Notes: generated by a model from the sequence alone, not told the origin. DNA of 64,000 bases from Phyllobacterium brassicacearum (GCF_003010955.1 NZ_PGGO01000006.1:186001-250000), one strand, 5' to 3'; counted from the first letter of the stretch, positions 46,225 through 54,859 are shown. Numbers and translations: made by a program.

Positions 46225-47075
46225 CCAGTCGACAGTGCGACGCCCAGCGTGGCAATCAACATGCCGAACAGCTGGAACAATGTCAGTGTCTCGCCGAACA
46301 GCGCATAGGCCATCAGGGCAGTAACGCCCGGCACCAGATAAAATAATGAGGCCACCTTCGACACGGCGCCCTGATTGATGAGAATCATCAGGAGCAGCAC
46401 TGCGCCGATCGACAGGACGAAGACCAGCCATAACATGGCGAATACCAGCGATCCTGACCAGATGACGACGTGCGTCTCAAACAGCAGTGAAAACACGCCC
46501 GTTAGCACCGCTGCGCCGAGATATTGCAGTGTTGTCCCGGCTTTCAGGTCGATTGCGCCGACAAATCGTTTCTGCCAGACCGTGCCGGCACTGATGGCGA
46601 TAACCGACAGGATCGACGCGGAGACTGTCGCCGGTGTGATGCCGTCCGCCGAGATCGACAGTTTGGGCCAGAGCACCATGGCAACGCCGTAGAATCCGAC
46701 GGCAAGTCCGGCCCAATGGCGCGGCTGGATTTTCTCGCCAAGCGCCAATCCGGCAATCAGCGCCGTGATCAGGGGTTGCAGCCCGACCACAAGTGCGGAC
46801 ATGCCGGCGGGCAGGCCATTGTGGATGGCCCAGAATACCGCACCGAGATAGACGCCGTGGATCAAGCAGCCGGCGATGATCGCATGCATGGCACCACGCT
46901 TGCTCGGCCAGTGATTGCCGGCAAGGACCACCCAGACCCCAAGGATTGCCCCCGCGATCAGGAACCGCGCCGTCAGGAACAGGAATGGCTCCATGTACGG
47001 CATGGCATAGCGGGCGCCGATGAAACCGGTGGCCCAGAGCACAACGAACAGGGCGGGAAAATAACGAACGGGCAT
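46191..47075 (-). CDS. EamA/DMT family transporter
   Basis: A 294-residue, ten-helix drug/metabolite transporter. PALFVVLWATGFIGARYAMP near the N-terminus and FWAIHNGLPAGMSALVVGLQPL mid-first half are typical EamA landmarks (about 6-25 and 75-96). The substrate is unknown and it is only distantly like the EamA protein at 13410. Start 47075 (MPVRYFPAL) places helix 1 at the N-terminus. Overlaps the YihY gene end. Confidence 0.88.
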   Translation of the reverse strand: MPVRYFPALFVVLWATGFIGARYAMPYMEPFLFLTARFLIAGAILGVWVVLAGNHWPSKRGAMHAIIAGCLIHGVYLGAVFWAIHNGLPAGMSALVVGLQPLITALIAGLALGEKIQPRHWAGLAVGFYGVAMVLWPKLSISADGITPATVSASILSVIAISAGTVWQKRFVGAIDLKAGTTLQYLGAAVLTGVFSLLFETHVVIWSGSLVFAMLWLVFVLSIGAVLLLMILINQGAVSKVASLFYLVPGVTALMAYALFGETLTLFQLFGMLIATLGVALSTGQRRSAALPSR

Positions 47076-47141
47076 GGCGGGGAACCGGGTCGAGGGATGC
47101 AACGGGTGCTTGTCTATACCGGAATCGGCGCTGGCGATAGA

Positions 47142-48002
47142 TCACAATCCGACCTGATCGAATATGTCCTGACGGGTCTTTCCCTGTTCGCGCAGATCCC
47201 GCAGGGATGTGTCCTTGCGGCTCTTTGCCAGTTTCTGGCCGTCGCGATCAAGGATCAGGGTGTGATGGTGATAGAGCGGCGGTTCGATGCCGAGGAGATG
47301 CTGCAGGAGGCGATGGACGCTCGTGGCATGCAGGAGGTCCCTGCCACGAACGACATGGGTAATCCCCTGCAGTGCATCGTCAATCACGACGGAAAGATGG
47401 TAGCTCGTCGGCATGTCCCTGCGCGCGATGATGATGTCGCCCCAATCCTGCGGCCGGGCCAGGACGGTATGCTCCGGCGCGAACTCGGTCCATGAGAGCG
47501 GTACGCGCAACAGCTCGACCGCGCGATCCATGTTCAGGCGCCAGGAAAAGAGGCGCCCTTCACCGATTCGCCTGTCGCGTTCACGCTGTGAGAGCTGCCG
47601 GTCGGCGTTCGGATAGAGCAGCGTGCCATCAGGATCACGCGGCCAGTTGTCTTTGCCACCGGCGCTCTTCTCGATCTCGCGTTTGATATCGCCGCGGCTG
47701 AGAAACGCCGGATAGACAAGGTCCATTCCGATCAGCTTGTCCAGGGCCTCGCTATAGACCGCAAAGTGCTCTGACTGGCGGCGAACCGGCAATTCCCAAT
47801 CTAATCCGATCCAGTGCAAGTCCTCCAGCATCGCTTGGTCCAGCTCCGGCGTACAGCGTTCACGGTCGATATCCTCCATACGCAGCAGCAGTCGTCCTTT
47901 CATGGCGCGCGCCATCCGCAGATTCAGCAGTGCCGAATAGGCATGGCCAAGATGCAGATGGCCATTGGGACTGGGGGCGAAACGGAAGACAGGAGCTGTC
48001 AT
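47142..48002 (-). CDS. gluQ: Glutamyl-Q tRNA(Asp) synthetase
   Basis: Attaches glutamate to queuosine at position 34 of tRNA(Asp). A 286-residue paralogue of the catalytic part of GltX that lacks the anticodon-binding domain. FRFAPSPNGHLHLGHAYSAL has the HIGH-like motif (about 6-25), and DGQKLAKSRKD is the KMSKS equivalent. It fits with the queuosine-precursor transporter at 11246. The open frame continues 80 codons upstream, across the divergent glycosylase start; MTAPVFRFAPSP at 48002 is the natural start. Confidence 0.92.
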   Translation of the reverse strand: MTAPVFRFAPSPNGHLHLGHAYSALLNLRMARAMKGRLLLRMEDIDRERCTPELDQAMLEDLHWIGLDWELPVRRQSEHFAVYSEALDKLIGMDLVYPAFLSRGDIKREIEKSAGGKDNWPRDPDGTLLYPNADRQLSQRERDRRIGEGRLFSWRLNMDRAVELLRVPLSWTEFAPEHTVLARPQDWGDIIIARRDMPTSYHLSVVIDDALQGITHVVRGRDLLHATSVHRLLQHLLGIEPPLYHHHTLILDRDGQKLAKSRKDTSLRDLREQGKTRQDIFDQVGL

Positions 48003-48085
48003 GAGAGTGAGCTGGCGTTCTTGCGTGGGTATCGAAGCAATTGATACGGTGTTTGCGAAACGATGCAAAGTGAGCGGCAAACTAT

Positions 48086-48730
48086 ATGCGCAGGATAGAC
48101 ACGCTTGATGACATTGCCGAGGGGCTGGAGGCCTTGCTGCAAACCCATCCCGAGCTTGGCGCGATCGCGACAAGGGCAGGGCCGTTGCCGCTGCGCCGCT
48201 CGGAGCCGGGATTTGAGAGCCTTGCCTCGGTGATCGTGTCACAGCAGGTTTCCAAGGCGAGCGCTGCTTCGATCTGGAACCGGCTGGCCGGTCTCATTGA
48301 ACCCTTGACGCCGGAAAACTATCTCGCGGCAGGCGAAGAGGCTTGGCGTCTTGCCGGCCTGTCGCGCGCCAAGCAGGCGACACTCGCGCGCATCAGCGAA
48401 GCCATCATCGCTGGAGAGCTCGATCTCCACGGCCTTTGCGAGCAGCCAATCGACGAAGCCATGGCCGCGATGACGAGCGTGAAGGGGATCGGCCCGTGGA
48501 CGGCGGAAGTCTATCTCCTGTTTTCCGCAGGCCATGCCGATGTGTTTCCGTCGGGCGATGTGGCGCTGCAGCACGCCTATGCCCATGCATTCGCCGAATC
48601 AGTGCGACCCGACTCAAAGGCCCTGCGGCAGTTTGCCGAGCGCTGGTCGCCCTGGCGCGGTGTCGCGGCCCGGCTTTTCTGGGCTTACTACGCCGCAACC
48701 CGTGGCCGCGATGGCACACCGATTACATGA
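48086..48730 (+). CDS. DNA-3-methyladenine glycosylase (HhH-GPD, AlkA-like)
   Basis: A 214-residue base-excision repair glycosylase. The helix-hairpin-helix is VKGIGPWTAEVYLLF (about 132-146) and the catalytic Asp follows in FPSGDVALQ (about 156). IVSQQVSKASAASIWNRL is the typical N-terminal segment. It lacks the AlkA N-terminal domain and so resembles the shorter Mag-type proteins. Divergent from gluQ with 83 bases between. Confidence 0.92.
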   Translation: MRRIDTLDDIAEGLEALLQTHPELGAIATRAGPLPLRRSEPGFESLASVIVSQQVSKASAASIWNRLAGLIEPLTPENYLAAGEEAWRLAGLSRAKQATLARISEAIIAGELDLHGLCEQPIDEAMAAMTSVKGIGPWTAEVYLLFSAGHADVFPSGDVALQHAYAHAFAESVRPDSKALRQFAERWSPWRGVAARLFWAYYAATRGRDGTPIT

Positions 48731-48840
48731 AGTTGAAATAACGGGGTTTTTCCTCAACAAAGACAGCAATTCGCTTCACATTCCTGTCACGTCCAGCTTA
48801 CAATAATGGGGCCTGATGGTTGGATTGGGAGTTTGATTCC

Positions 48841-49398
48841 TTGACAATAGCCGTCTCGCCGGACGGGTTACCGGCATTGGTACTCAACGCGGATTATCGT
48901 CCGCTCAGTTATTACCCCTTGTCGCTCTGGTCCTGGCAGGACGCGATCAAGGCGGTTTTCCTCGACCGTGTGAACATCGTTGCCGAGTACGAACACGAGG
49001 TTTCTTCCCCCTCATTTGCCATGCGGCTACCCAGCGTGGTGTCGCTCAAAACTTACATAAAGCCCTCGCGCAATCCGGCTTTCACACGGTTCAACGTGTT
49101 CCTGCGCGACCGGTTCGAATGCCAATATTGCGGTTCCGAAGAAGACCTCACCTTCGACCACGTTGTGCCACGTTGCGCTGGCGGTGAAACGATCTGGGAA
49201 AATGTCGTGGCGGCCTGTTCACCCTGCAATCTGCGCAAGGGCGGCCTGATGCCGGATCGTGCGAAGATGTGGCCCCGCCAGAGGCCCTACCAACCCACCG
49301 TGCACGACCTGCACAATAATGGCCGGCTCTTCCCGCCAAACCATCTGCATGAAAGCTGGATGGATTATCTTTACTGGGATGTCGAACTCGAGCCCTGA
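48841..49398 (+). CDS. HNH endonuclease family protein
   Basis: A 185-residue protein with an HNH domain: CQYCGSEEDLTFDHVVPR (about 105-122; first Cys pair and His), GGETIWENVVAACSPCNLRKGG (Asn and second Cys pair). The N-terminal NADYRPLSYYPLSLWSWQDA is conserved in the bacterial housekeeping-type HNH family; the role is unknown (repair or phage-related). TTG at 48841 is chosen: GGGAG lies 9 bases upstream and the product begins TIAVSPDG, the usual N-terminus; the frame remains open back to 48820. Confidence 0.86.
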   Translation: MTIAVSPDGLPALVLNADYRPLSYYPLSLWSWQDAIKAVFLDRVNIVAEYEHEVSSPSFAMRLPSVVSLKTYIKPSRNPAFTRFNVFLRDRFECQYCGSEEDLTFDHVVPRCAGGETIWENVVAACSPCNLRKGGLMPDRAKMWPRQRPYQPTVHDLHNNGRLFPPNHLHESWMDYLYWDVELEP

Positions 49399-49408
49399 GA
49401 CCTCTGCC

Positions 49409-49522
49409 AATTCAGCCCGATGGCCATCCGGTGTGGTTTTCTGCGCTTCCGGTGTCACGTACTATGTGTACGCTGCGCTCCGGTTCCCGAACACCGCACC
49501 AGCTGACTCACCGGGCTGAATT
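49409..49522. repeat. Large imperfect palindrome, copy E
   Basis: A 114-base inverted repeat bounded by AATTCAGCCCG and CGGGCTGAATT. Core arms GCGCTTCCGGTGTCACGTAC and GTACGCTGCGCTCCGG; the GGTGTGGTTTTC and GAACACCGCACC sides also pair. It lies between the convergent HNH and dsbB genes and could end both transcripts. Confidence 0.88.
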
Positions 49523-49556
49523 CTCAGATGATCTCAACAGCGGTGATGGAGGTTCC

Positions 49557-50060
49557 CTACGCCTTCGCTGCGCCCCGGAAGGCAATGACCATCAAAATGA
49601 GGCTGGCGATGGCGTTCCAGCCGGCGAAGGACAAGCCGAGGACGCGCAGCGCCGCCGTATCGCATGCGGGCGGGTGAACGGCGTTGAGATCGTTGAGGAG
49701 ACTGCCCGCATCGGTGGTGATCGACATCGCGACGGCGGTGCAATCGGTCGGGCCAGCCCAGAACTTCCATTCGACGCCCGCGTGGAAAATGGCAAGTCCG
49801 AGGCCGATGAGCATCAGAACGCCACCCAGCGCCAGCAAAAGCCGGGTGAGGCCCGCCGGCCACTTCAGGCTGGACGAGGCGACGGCGAACGCCATCAACG
49901 GAATGGCCGCATAATAGGGATAGCGCTGTTCCAGGCACAATTTGCAGGGCAGATAGCCGCCGATATATTGGAAGCCGAGTGCGGACCCGACGGTCACGAT
50001 CATGGCCAGCACGAGAAAGGTCGCTGTCTTGAAATGGGCGGAAGTGCTGGCCGTGGTCAT
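49557..50060 (-). CDS. dsbB: Disulfide bond formation protein B
   Basis: Re-oxidises DsbA with quinone. The 167-residue, four-helix membrane protein has the first redox pair CKLC (residues 39-42, after GGYLP) followed by LEQRYPYY, and a second pair of cysteines in the periplasmic loop (DCTAVAMS and PPACDTAAL, about 113 and 141). Transcribed with the YqaA-type gene 28 bases upstream. Confidence 0.9.
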   Translation of the reverse strand: MTTASTSAHFKTATFLVLAMIVTVGSALGFQYIGGYLPCKLCLEQRYPYYAAIPLMAFAVASSSLKWPAGLTRLLLALGGVLMLIGLGLAIFHAGVEWKFWAGPTDCTAVAMSITTDAGSLLNDLNAVHPPACDTAALRVLGLSFAGWNAIASLILMVIAFRGAAKA

Positions 50061-50087
50061 GATGTTCTGACGTCCTCTCGAACTGGT

Positions 50088-50675
50088 CTACAGATAATAA
50101 TGGAACACGGCATAGAGCAAAATTAGGACAGCCGCTGCCGCGCTTGCGATCAGGCCCAGCCGCTTTTCGATGAAATGGCGAATGGGTTCGCCATAACGGC
50201 GAAGCAGCCAGGCAAGGAAGAAGAAGCGCGCGCCGCGTGCGATGATCGCCGATACGACGAAGACCCAGATATTGATCGCGGCGGCGCCGGAAAGAATAGT
50301 GACGACCTTGATCGGCGGCAGATGCGCAAGGCCCGACGTGATCAGCAGAAGCAGGATGGCATCGGCGCTGGTCGAACCGCGCAGCTGCTCGAAGGCGTCG
50401 AGCTTGCCATACATTTCGAGGATGGGCTTGGCCAGCGTTTCATAGGCATAATAGCCGAGAAGCCAACCGGCAATGCCGCCGAGAACAGAAGCGAGCGTTG
50501 CCACGAGCGCATAGCGATAGGCCCGCTCCGGCCGTGCGAGGGCCATCGGCAGATAAAGCACATCGGCAGGCACGAGGAACACCGAACTTTCGACGAAGGC
50601 GATGATGGCGAGCCAGACTTCCGCTGATTTGCGTGCGGCAAGAGACATCGTCCAATCGTAAAGTCTGCGCAGCAT
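50088..50675 (-). CDS. YqaA/DedA-like (SNARE-associated) membrane protein
   Basis: A 195-residue protein with the VTT/DedA-type fold: AFVESSVFLVPADVLYLPMAL near the N-terminus (re-entrant loop, about 27-47), LGGIAGWLLGYYAYETLAKP, and a basic segment before the last helix. YqaA-type members are thought to be lipid scramblases or transporters by analogy. Upstream of dsbB on the same strand. Confidence 0.88.
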   Translation of the reverse strand: MLRRLYDWTMSLAARKSAEVWLAIIAFVESSVFLVPADVLYLPMALARPERAYRYALVATLASVLGGIAGWLLGYYAYETLAKPILEMYGKLDAFEQLRGSTSADAILLLLITSGLAHLPPIKVVTILSGAAAINIWVFVVSAIIARGARFFFLAWLLRRYGEPIRHFIEKRLGLIASAAAAVLILLYAVFHYYL

Positions 50676-50720
50676 TAATCGGTTCCTGTCGGGGAGATTA
50701 TTCGGGAAAGCCGGTGTTCC

Positions 50721-50870
50721 TTAGAGACCGTCTGGAAACTCTATTGCGACGGTCATCTGACGAGGTTTTCTGCGCTTCCGGTGCTCACGTACTCTATGTA
50801 CGCTGCGCTCCGGGTCTCAAAAACCGCGCCATATGCCTCGCCGCAGCGACTTTCCAAAAAGGCCTCTTAG
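50721..50870. repeat. Large imperfect palindrome, copy F
   Basis: A 150-base inverted repeat: ends TTAGAGACC and GGCCTCTTAG; core GCGCTTCCGGTGCTCACGTAC and GTACGCTGCGCTCCGGG; GAGGTTTTCTG and AAAAACCGCGC also pair. Very like copy B in the outer arms (both have AACTCTA.TGCG and CATATGCCTC.CCGCAG). It lies just upstream of the YqaA gene start, not at a gene end. With 50871-50940 it occupies most of a 415-base gap before tRNA-Leu. Confidence 0.88.
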
Positions 50871-50940
50871 AGCAAACTGCATCCAAATGGAATCGTTTCA
50901 CTCAAATTTTGCAATCCGGTCCGCACTTTCGTGAGATGCC
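50871..50940. repeat. Dispersed repeat fragment adjoining copy F
   Basis: AGCAAACTGCATCCAAATGG, then TTTTGCAATCCGG and CGCACTTTCGTGAG resemble the TAGAGCA...AATCCGG...GCACTTT order of the repeat at 16456-16505. It touches the end of palindrome F directly. Based on eye alignment only. Confidence 0.4.
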
Positions 50941-51016
50941 GAATGTCGCCTCTACTGGCGTTGTGCGGGCGCGGCAACACACGAGTGCGTTATCGTCAGG
51001 AAAACGACTGATTGGT

Positions 51017-51046
51017 GTTGACCGAAGGCGGCCTCTGCATGTATTT
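51017..51046 (+). promoter_or_regulatory. Possible promoter for tRNA-Leu
   Basis: TTGACC (51017-51022) and TATTTG (51041-51046) are 18 bases apart. Transcription would start near 51053, about 38 bases before the tRNA. Confidence 0.45.
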
Positions 51047-51090
51047 GGCTTTCACGGTCTCGGGATTTCCCTGACCTCGCGCTTTAGGCA

Positions 51091-51175
51091 GCCCCCTTGG
51101 CGGAATTGGTAGACGCGCCTGACTCAAAATCAGGTTCCGAAAGGAGTGCTGGTTCGATTCCGGCAGGGGGCACCA
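51091..51175 (+). tRNA. tRNA-Leu (CAA)
   Basis: An 85-base cloverleaf with long variable arm, as expected for leucine. Acceptor GCCCCCT pairs with AGGGGGC, followed by encoded ACCA. The anticodon stem CCTGA/TCAGG holds loop CTCAAAA, so the anticodon is CAA (reads UUG). T-arm GGTTCGATTCC is present. The last 13 bases around the CCA end recur at 56958-56970. Confidence 0.97.
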
Positions 51176-51293
51176 ACAGAGCGTTTCAAGAACTTCCCCC
51201 AATTCACAGAATGTTGAAAAAGCCCGGGTTTACGGGCGTTGTGGCTGTCCGTGTTGGTTCAGTTCGCCAGCAACTCGAGAGCAATCACGGCGA

Positions 51294-52400
51294 TCATGGC
51301 CGCGCATCTTCAACTCGCGACCTGCCCTCGATGGGATCGTACCGCAGCCACTCCATGAGCAGTACGTAGCCAACGGCCAGGAGCACAGGACCCACAAACA
51401 GACCCAGAAGCCCGTCAGCGATCATGCCGCCAATCACACCAATGAGAATGATCGGCATCGGAACCTCAAGTCCACGGCCGAGCATCAATGGCTTGAGGAG
51501 GTTGTCGCTGAGCCCGGCAATGACGGTCCAGATCGAAAAGATGATCGCCGGCGTGGTCGCTTCCGTCGCAAGAACATAGGCTATGACAGGTAACGTTACC
51601 AGCAACGCAGGCACCTGCACGATGGCAAACAACAGCACCACAAGCGTCAAAACACCGGCCGACGAAAGACCTATCGCAAAAAAGCCTATCCCGATCAGCA
51701 GCGACTGGATGACAGCTACGCCGACTACGCCGACCGCCACACCGCGGATCGTAGCGCCGGTCATCGCAACCAGCCGGGGGCCCTGTGCCTTGCTGCCGGT
51801 GATACGTTCCAACAGGCGGCTGGCGAAATCGGTGGCGCCTTCGCCATAGGCGATGAGCACGGCAGCGACTGCGAACGAAAGCACGAACGACAGTTGTCCA
51901 GCGGCCAAACCGCCCGCGAACGACGCCAGCCATGATGCAATTCCACCCAGCATCTTGCCGTACTTGGCAAGCGCCGCCGGCATGTTTGTCGCGACGAGCG
52001 CCCATGTCTCGGTCAGTTTCTGGCCGACCAGCGGCAGATCGGCAAGCCATGGCGGCGGCGGCGGCACCGTCAGACTGCTGTCTTGCAAGCCCGAGACGAA
52101 CTCCAGTATGGAAGATCCAAGCGACGTCACCACCATGACCAATGGTACCAGCATCAGCGCAACGCTGACCAACCCGATTAACGTCGCCGACCAGCGATTG
52201 CCGACCCGGGCGACCAAGCGTTGGTGCAGAGGATAGAGCATGACCGCGAGGATCACCGACCAGAGCAGGATGCCAGTAAAGGGCAATATGATGCGGCTAC
52301 AGGCAAAGATCAGTAAAGCTACCAGTCCGATCTGAAGTGCTGCGTCGAGCATTCTCAAGAGCGACGGCGCGCGCTCAGGGATTGTCACGTTCGGCTCCAT
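51294..52400 (-). CDS. AI-2E family transporter
   Basis: A 368-residue membrane protein of the AI-2E (PerM/TqsA) family, about eight helices. IILPFTGILLWSVILAVMLYPLHQRL near the N-terminus (cited by position, about 33-58), a coiled region, then GGMIADGLLGLFVGPVLLAVGYVLL (about 325-350) is the usual C-terminal segment. The substrate is unknown. Divergent from HlyD across 306 bases. The first gene beyond tRNA-Leu. Confidence 0.9.
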   Translation of the reverse strand: MEPNVTIPERAPSLLRMLDAALQIGLVALLIFACSRIILPFTGILLWSVILAVMLYPLHQRLVARVGNRWSATLIGLVSVALMLVPLVMVVTSLGSSILEFVSGLQDSSLTVPPPPPWLADLPLVGQKLTETWALVATNMPAALAKYGKMLGGIASWLASFAGGLAAGQLSFVLSFAVAAVLIAYGEGATDFASRLLERITGSKAQGPRLVAMTGATIRGVAVGVVGVAVIQSLLIGIGFFAIGLSSAGVLTLVVLLFAIVQVPALLVTLPVIAYVLATEATTPAIIFSIWTVIAGLSDNLLKPLMLGRGLEVPMPIILIGVIGGMIADGLLGLFVGPVLLAVGYVLLMEWLRYDPIEGRSRVEDARP

Positions 52401-52706
52401 GGTTGCCCCCCTTCCCAGCCAATCTGGATTTCCCAGGTAGCTCGGTATTTTGGTCGATTATTTACCTGTTTCGGCCTTCCTGCAAGACAGACGCAAAAGT
52501 GCTCGCTGGACGGCCCCTCGGGCAGGCACTTTGAGAAGTCCGATTTGGCCTCGGCCTGGCGCGGTTATGAGAATTCCTTGGACCCAGGCATCGCACCGGA
52601 GCCCGTTGCGATGGCGACAGCTTAGGACTAAATTGTCATTCCAAGGCAGGTGCTGGCGCAGGGAGAGCCCGGCACGACGGCCGTGTGATCTTGGGGGGGG
52701 AACGTC
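52401..52706. other. 306-base divergent intergenic region, no gene seen
   Basis: It lies between the AI-2E and HlyD starts. Both ribosome sites are G-rich: the AI-2E start follows GAAGGGGGGC, and the HlyD start follows a run of eight G at 52693-52700. I see no convincing -35/-10 pair, operator palindrome or small gene. Confidence 0.5.
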
Positions 52707-53828
52707 ATGGCGTCGGATGCAACTGGGGCCCCTCATGATGCTCCGAATACAGCGGGTGCGCCTCTGAAAGAGAAAAACCCGCAGCGTACAGTTGCAATTA
52801 CTGTGCTCCTGGTCGCTCTCCTTCTGTTCGTCGTCACAGTTTTCATGGAGCGGCGCACCCCTTCTTCCTCGCAGGCGACCGTCAGTGCATATGTGGTCGG
52901 CGTAGCTCCGGAGGTTACCGGGCGGGTTATCGAAGTGGGCGTGACCGACAACAGCGCGGTGACGCCCGGCCAGATGCTGTTTCGCCTTGACCCGGAACAG
53001 TACCGGCTTGCCGTTGCGGAGGCGGAAGCACGCCTTGCAGGGGTAGGTCAGACGATCGGCGCTTCGACGGCGTCCGTCGATGTCGCGCAGGCCAAGGTGG
53101 TTGAGACGAAGGCAGTCCGCGTCAACGTCCAGGATCAAGCCACCCGTGCCATGGAACTTGTCAGGCGCGGTATCTACGCCCAAGCGAAGTATGATGAGGC
53201 CGCGGCCGCGCTGGATCAGGCAGATGCAGGCGTGGATGCCGCCGAAGCCGATCTCACGCGGGCTCGGGAGGAGCTTGGACCCGCAGGAAAGGACAACCCG
53301 CAGCTGAAGGAGGCGCTCGCGGCGCTCGAAACCGCTCAGCTTGACCTGCTGCGCACCACGGTTTCAGCGCCGGCGGAAGGCGTCGTCACCAATCTTCAGC
53401 TTTCCGTCGGTGGCATGCTCAGCGCTGGCGAGAGTGCACTGACCTTCATCGACACCGGCACGATCTGGATCACGGCCGCGTTCAAGGAAAACAGCCTTGA
53501 GATGGTTGCCGCAGGCGACCGTGCGGAGGTGCTTTTCGATGTTCTCCCCGGTCAGATTTTCGCCGCCACAGTTGAAGGCGTAGGGTTGGGGGTGGCTCAG
53601 GGAAGTGTTGACCCAGCGACAGGCTTGCCAAAGATTTCCACGGACACGGGATGGGTGAGAACACCGCAGAGCTTTCCCATCCGCCTGGTTCTCGACGAGG
53701 GGCGGCCCAAGGGCGTGCGGTATGGTTCACAGGCGAATGTGGTTATCTACACCGGGGACCATCCGGTCACCAATGCGCTCGGCAGCATCTGGATCCGAAT
53801 TCTGTCGGTCCTCACCTATGTCAGCTGA
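52707..53828 (+). CDS. HlyD/EmrA-type membrane fusion protein
   Basis: A 373-residue periplasmic adaptor: one N-terminal helix (VAITVLLVALLLFVVTVF, about 30-47), a barrel-sandwich start VTGRVIEVGVTDNSAVTPGQMLFRLDPEQY, cited as about 70-100, a coiled-coil hairpin (about 105-205), then TVSAPAEGVVTNLQLSVGG and a beta domain. It overlaps the DUF2955 gene by 11 bases, so the two form an efflux pair resembling AaeAB (aromatic acid export). The start has an unusual G8 run as ribosome site. No outer-membrane channel is nearby. Confidence 0.9.
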   Translation: MASDATGAPHDAPNTAGAPLKEKNPQRTVAITVLLVALLLFVVTVFMERRTPSSSQATVSAYVVGVAPEVTGRVIEVGVTDNSAVTPGQMLFRLDPEQYRLAVAEAEARLAGVGQTIGASTASVDVAQAKVVETKAVRVNVQDQATRAMELVRRGIYAQAKYDEAAAALDQADAGVDAAEADLTRAREELGPAGKDNPQLKEALAALETAQLDLLRTTVSAPAEGVVTNLQLSVGGMLSAGESALTFIDTGTIWITAAFKENSLEMVAAGDRAEVLFDVLPGQIFAATVEGVGLGVAQGSVDPATGLPKISTDTGWVRTPQSFPIRLVLDEGRPKGVRYGSQANVVIYTGDHPVTNALGSIWIRILSVLTYVS

Positions 53829-54858
53829 CACGCATCTTTCGTACGAGGAGGACCGCGCTAATGTAAAGCGCAAGGGTCTGCGCATAGCACTCGCCGTTGC
53901 TGTCGGCTTTTCCTGGATGGTCTATTCGGGCGCAATCATCCCTTTCCTTGGACCATTGTTTGCCGCACAGTTTCTGATCTCAAGTTCCCGCCCTATGCCG
54001 TTGCAAAAGGCGCTGGCAGTCACAGTGCTGATCCTTGTCGTCGGAGCACTTCTGCAATTCGTAACGGTTTTGACCGGCGACAAACCGCCCGTCCTCCTGC
54101 TCCTGCTCGGTCTGATTTATTTCGGATGTTTCTACCAGCAGGCCAATGGCAAGGGCGGCCCCACAATCTTTCTTGTCCTGGTCATTGCGGTTATGGTGCC
54201 GCTCCTCACAATTCTGAACGAGGATCTCGGCGACACCATTCTTATGATCCTCGTTCAGAGCGTGGTGACCGGTATGCTTTTGATGTGGGCGGCCTATGTT
54301 TTTATCCCGGACAAAGGTAGCCCCGCCCTTAAAGCGCCAACGGCGGCCACCTATCCGCGTGCGGCACACTACGCTGCCGCCAACACCGCCATACTCCTGA
54401 TCGCAGTGGTTGCCTGTCTGACACGCGAAGGGCTGGCCACGGCGATTGTCATTCCCATAACAGTCGTGTCACTGCTCTCACAATTCGACGCCGCGGCCAG
54501 TACCCGCGCGGCCTTGGGGATCGTGATAACCAATATCACTGGAGGCGTAGCTGCGTCCGTCGCATTCGGGCTGCTTCAGGTGCGGCCGTCCCTCATTTTC
54601 CTCTTTTTATTGGTGCTGCTTGCCGGTTTGGTATTTGGCGGCCGTGCCGCCATGCATGCGCCAGCAGCCAAACTTTACGCGGGCGCCTTGACGATCTTCC
54701 AACTCGTCTTCGGAACCGGCGTGTCACCGCTTCCTGGGTCTGCCGCTGAGTCCTTCTCCACCCGGGTCACTTACATACTGGTGGCCATTGCCTATGCGAT
54801 CTTCATGACAACGCTGCTTTGGCCCCGGCAGGAAGGCAGCACGATCCGCCCTGGCTGA
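53818..54858 (+). CDS. DUF2955 domain membrane protein (FUSC-like)
   Basis: A 346-residue inner-membrane protein with about ten hydrophobic helices. DUF2955 proteins resemble the fusaric acid resistance/AaeB permeases; LRIALAVAVGFSWMVYSG and GPLFAAQFLISSSRPMPLQ at the N-terminus fit. The ATG at 53818 lies inside the last codons of the HlyD gene, giving tight coupling, so this is probably the permease of that pump. The substrate is not known. It ends 1 base before the convergent VIT relic. Confidence 0.86.
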   Translation: MSADTHLSYEEDRANVKRKGLRIALAVAVGFSWMVYSGAIIPFLGPLFAAQFLISSSRPMPLQKALAVTVLILVVGALLQFVTVLTGDKPPVLLLLLGLIYFGCFYQQANGKGGPTIFLVLVIAVMVPLLTILNEDLGDTILMILVQSVVTGMLLMWAAYVFIPDKGSPALKAPTAATYPRAAHYAAANTAILLIAVVACLTREGLATAIVIPITVVSLLSQFDAAASTRAALGIVITNITGGVAASVAFGLLQVRPSLIFLFLLVLLAGLVFGGRAAMHAPAAKLYAGALTIFQLVFGTGVSPLPGSAAESFSTRVTYILVAIAYAIFMTTLLWPRQEGSTIRPG

Positions 54859-54859
54859 C

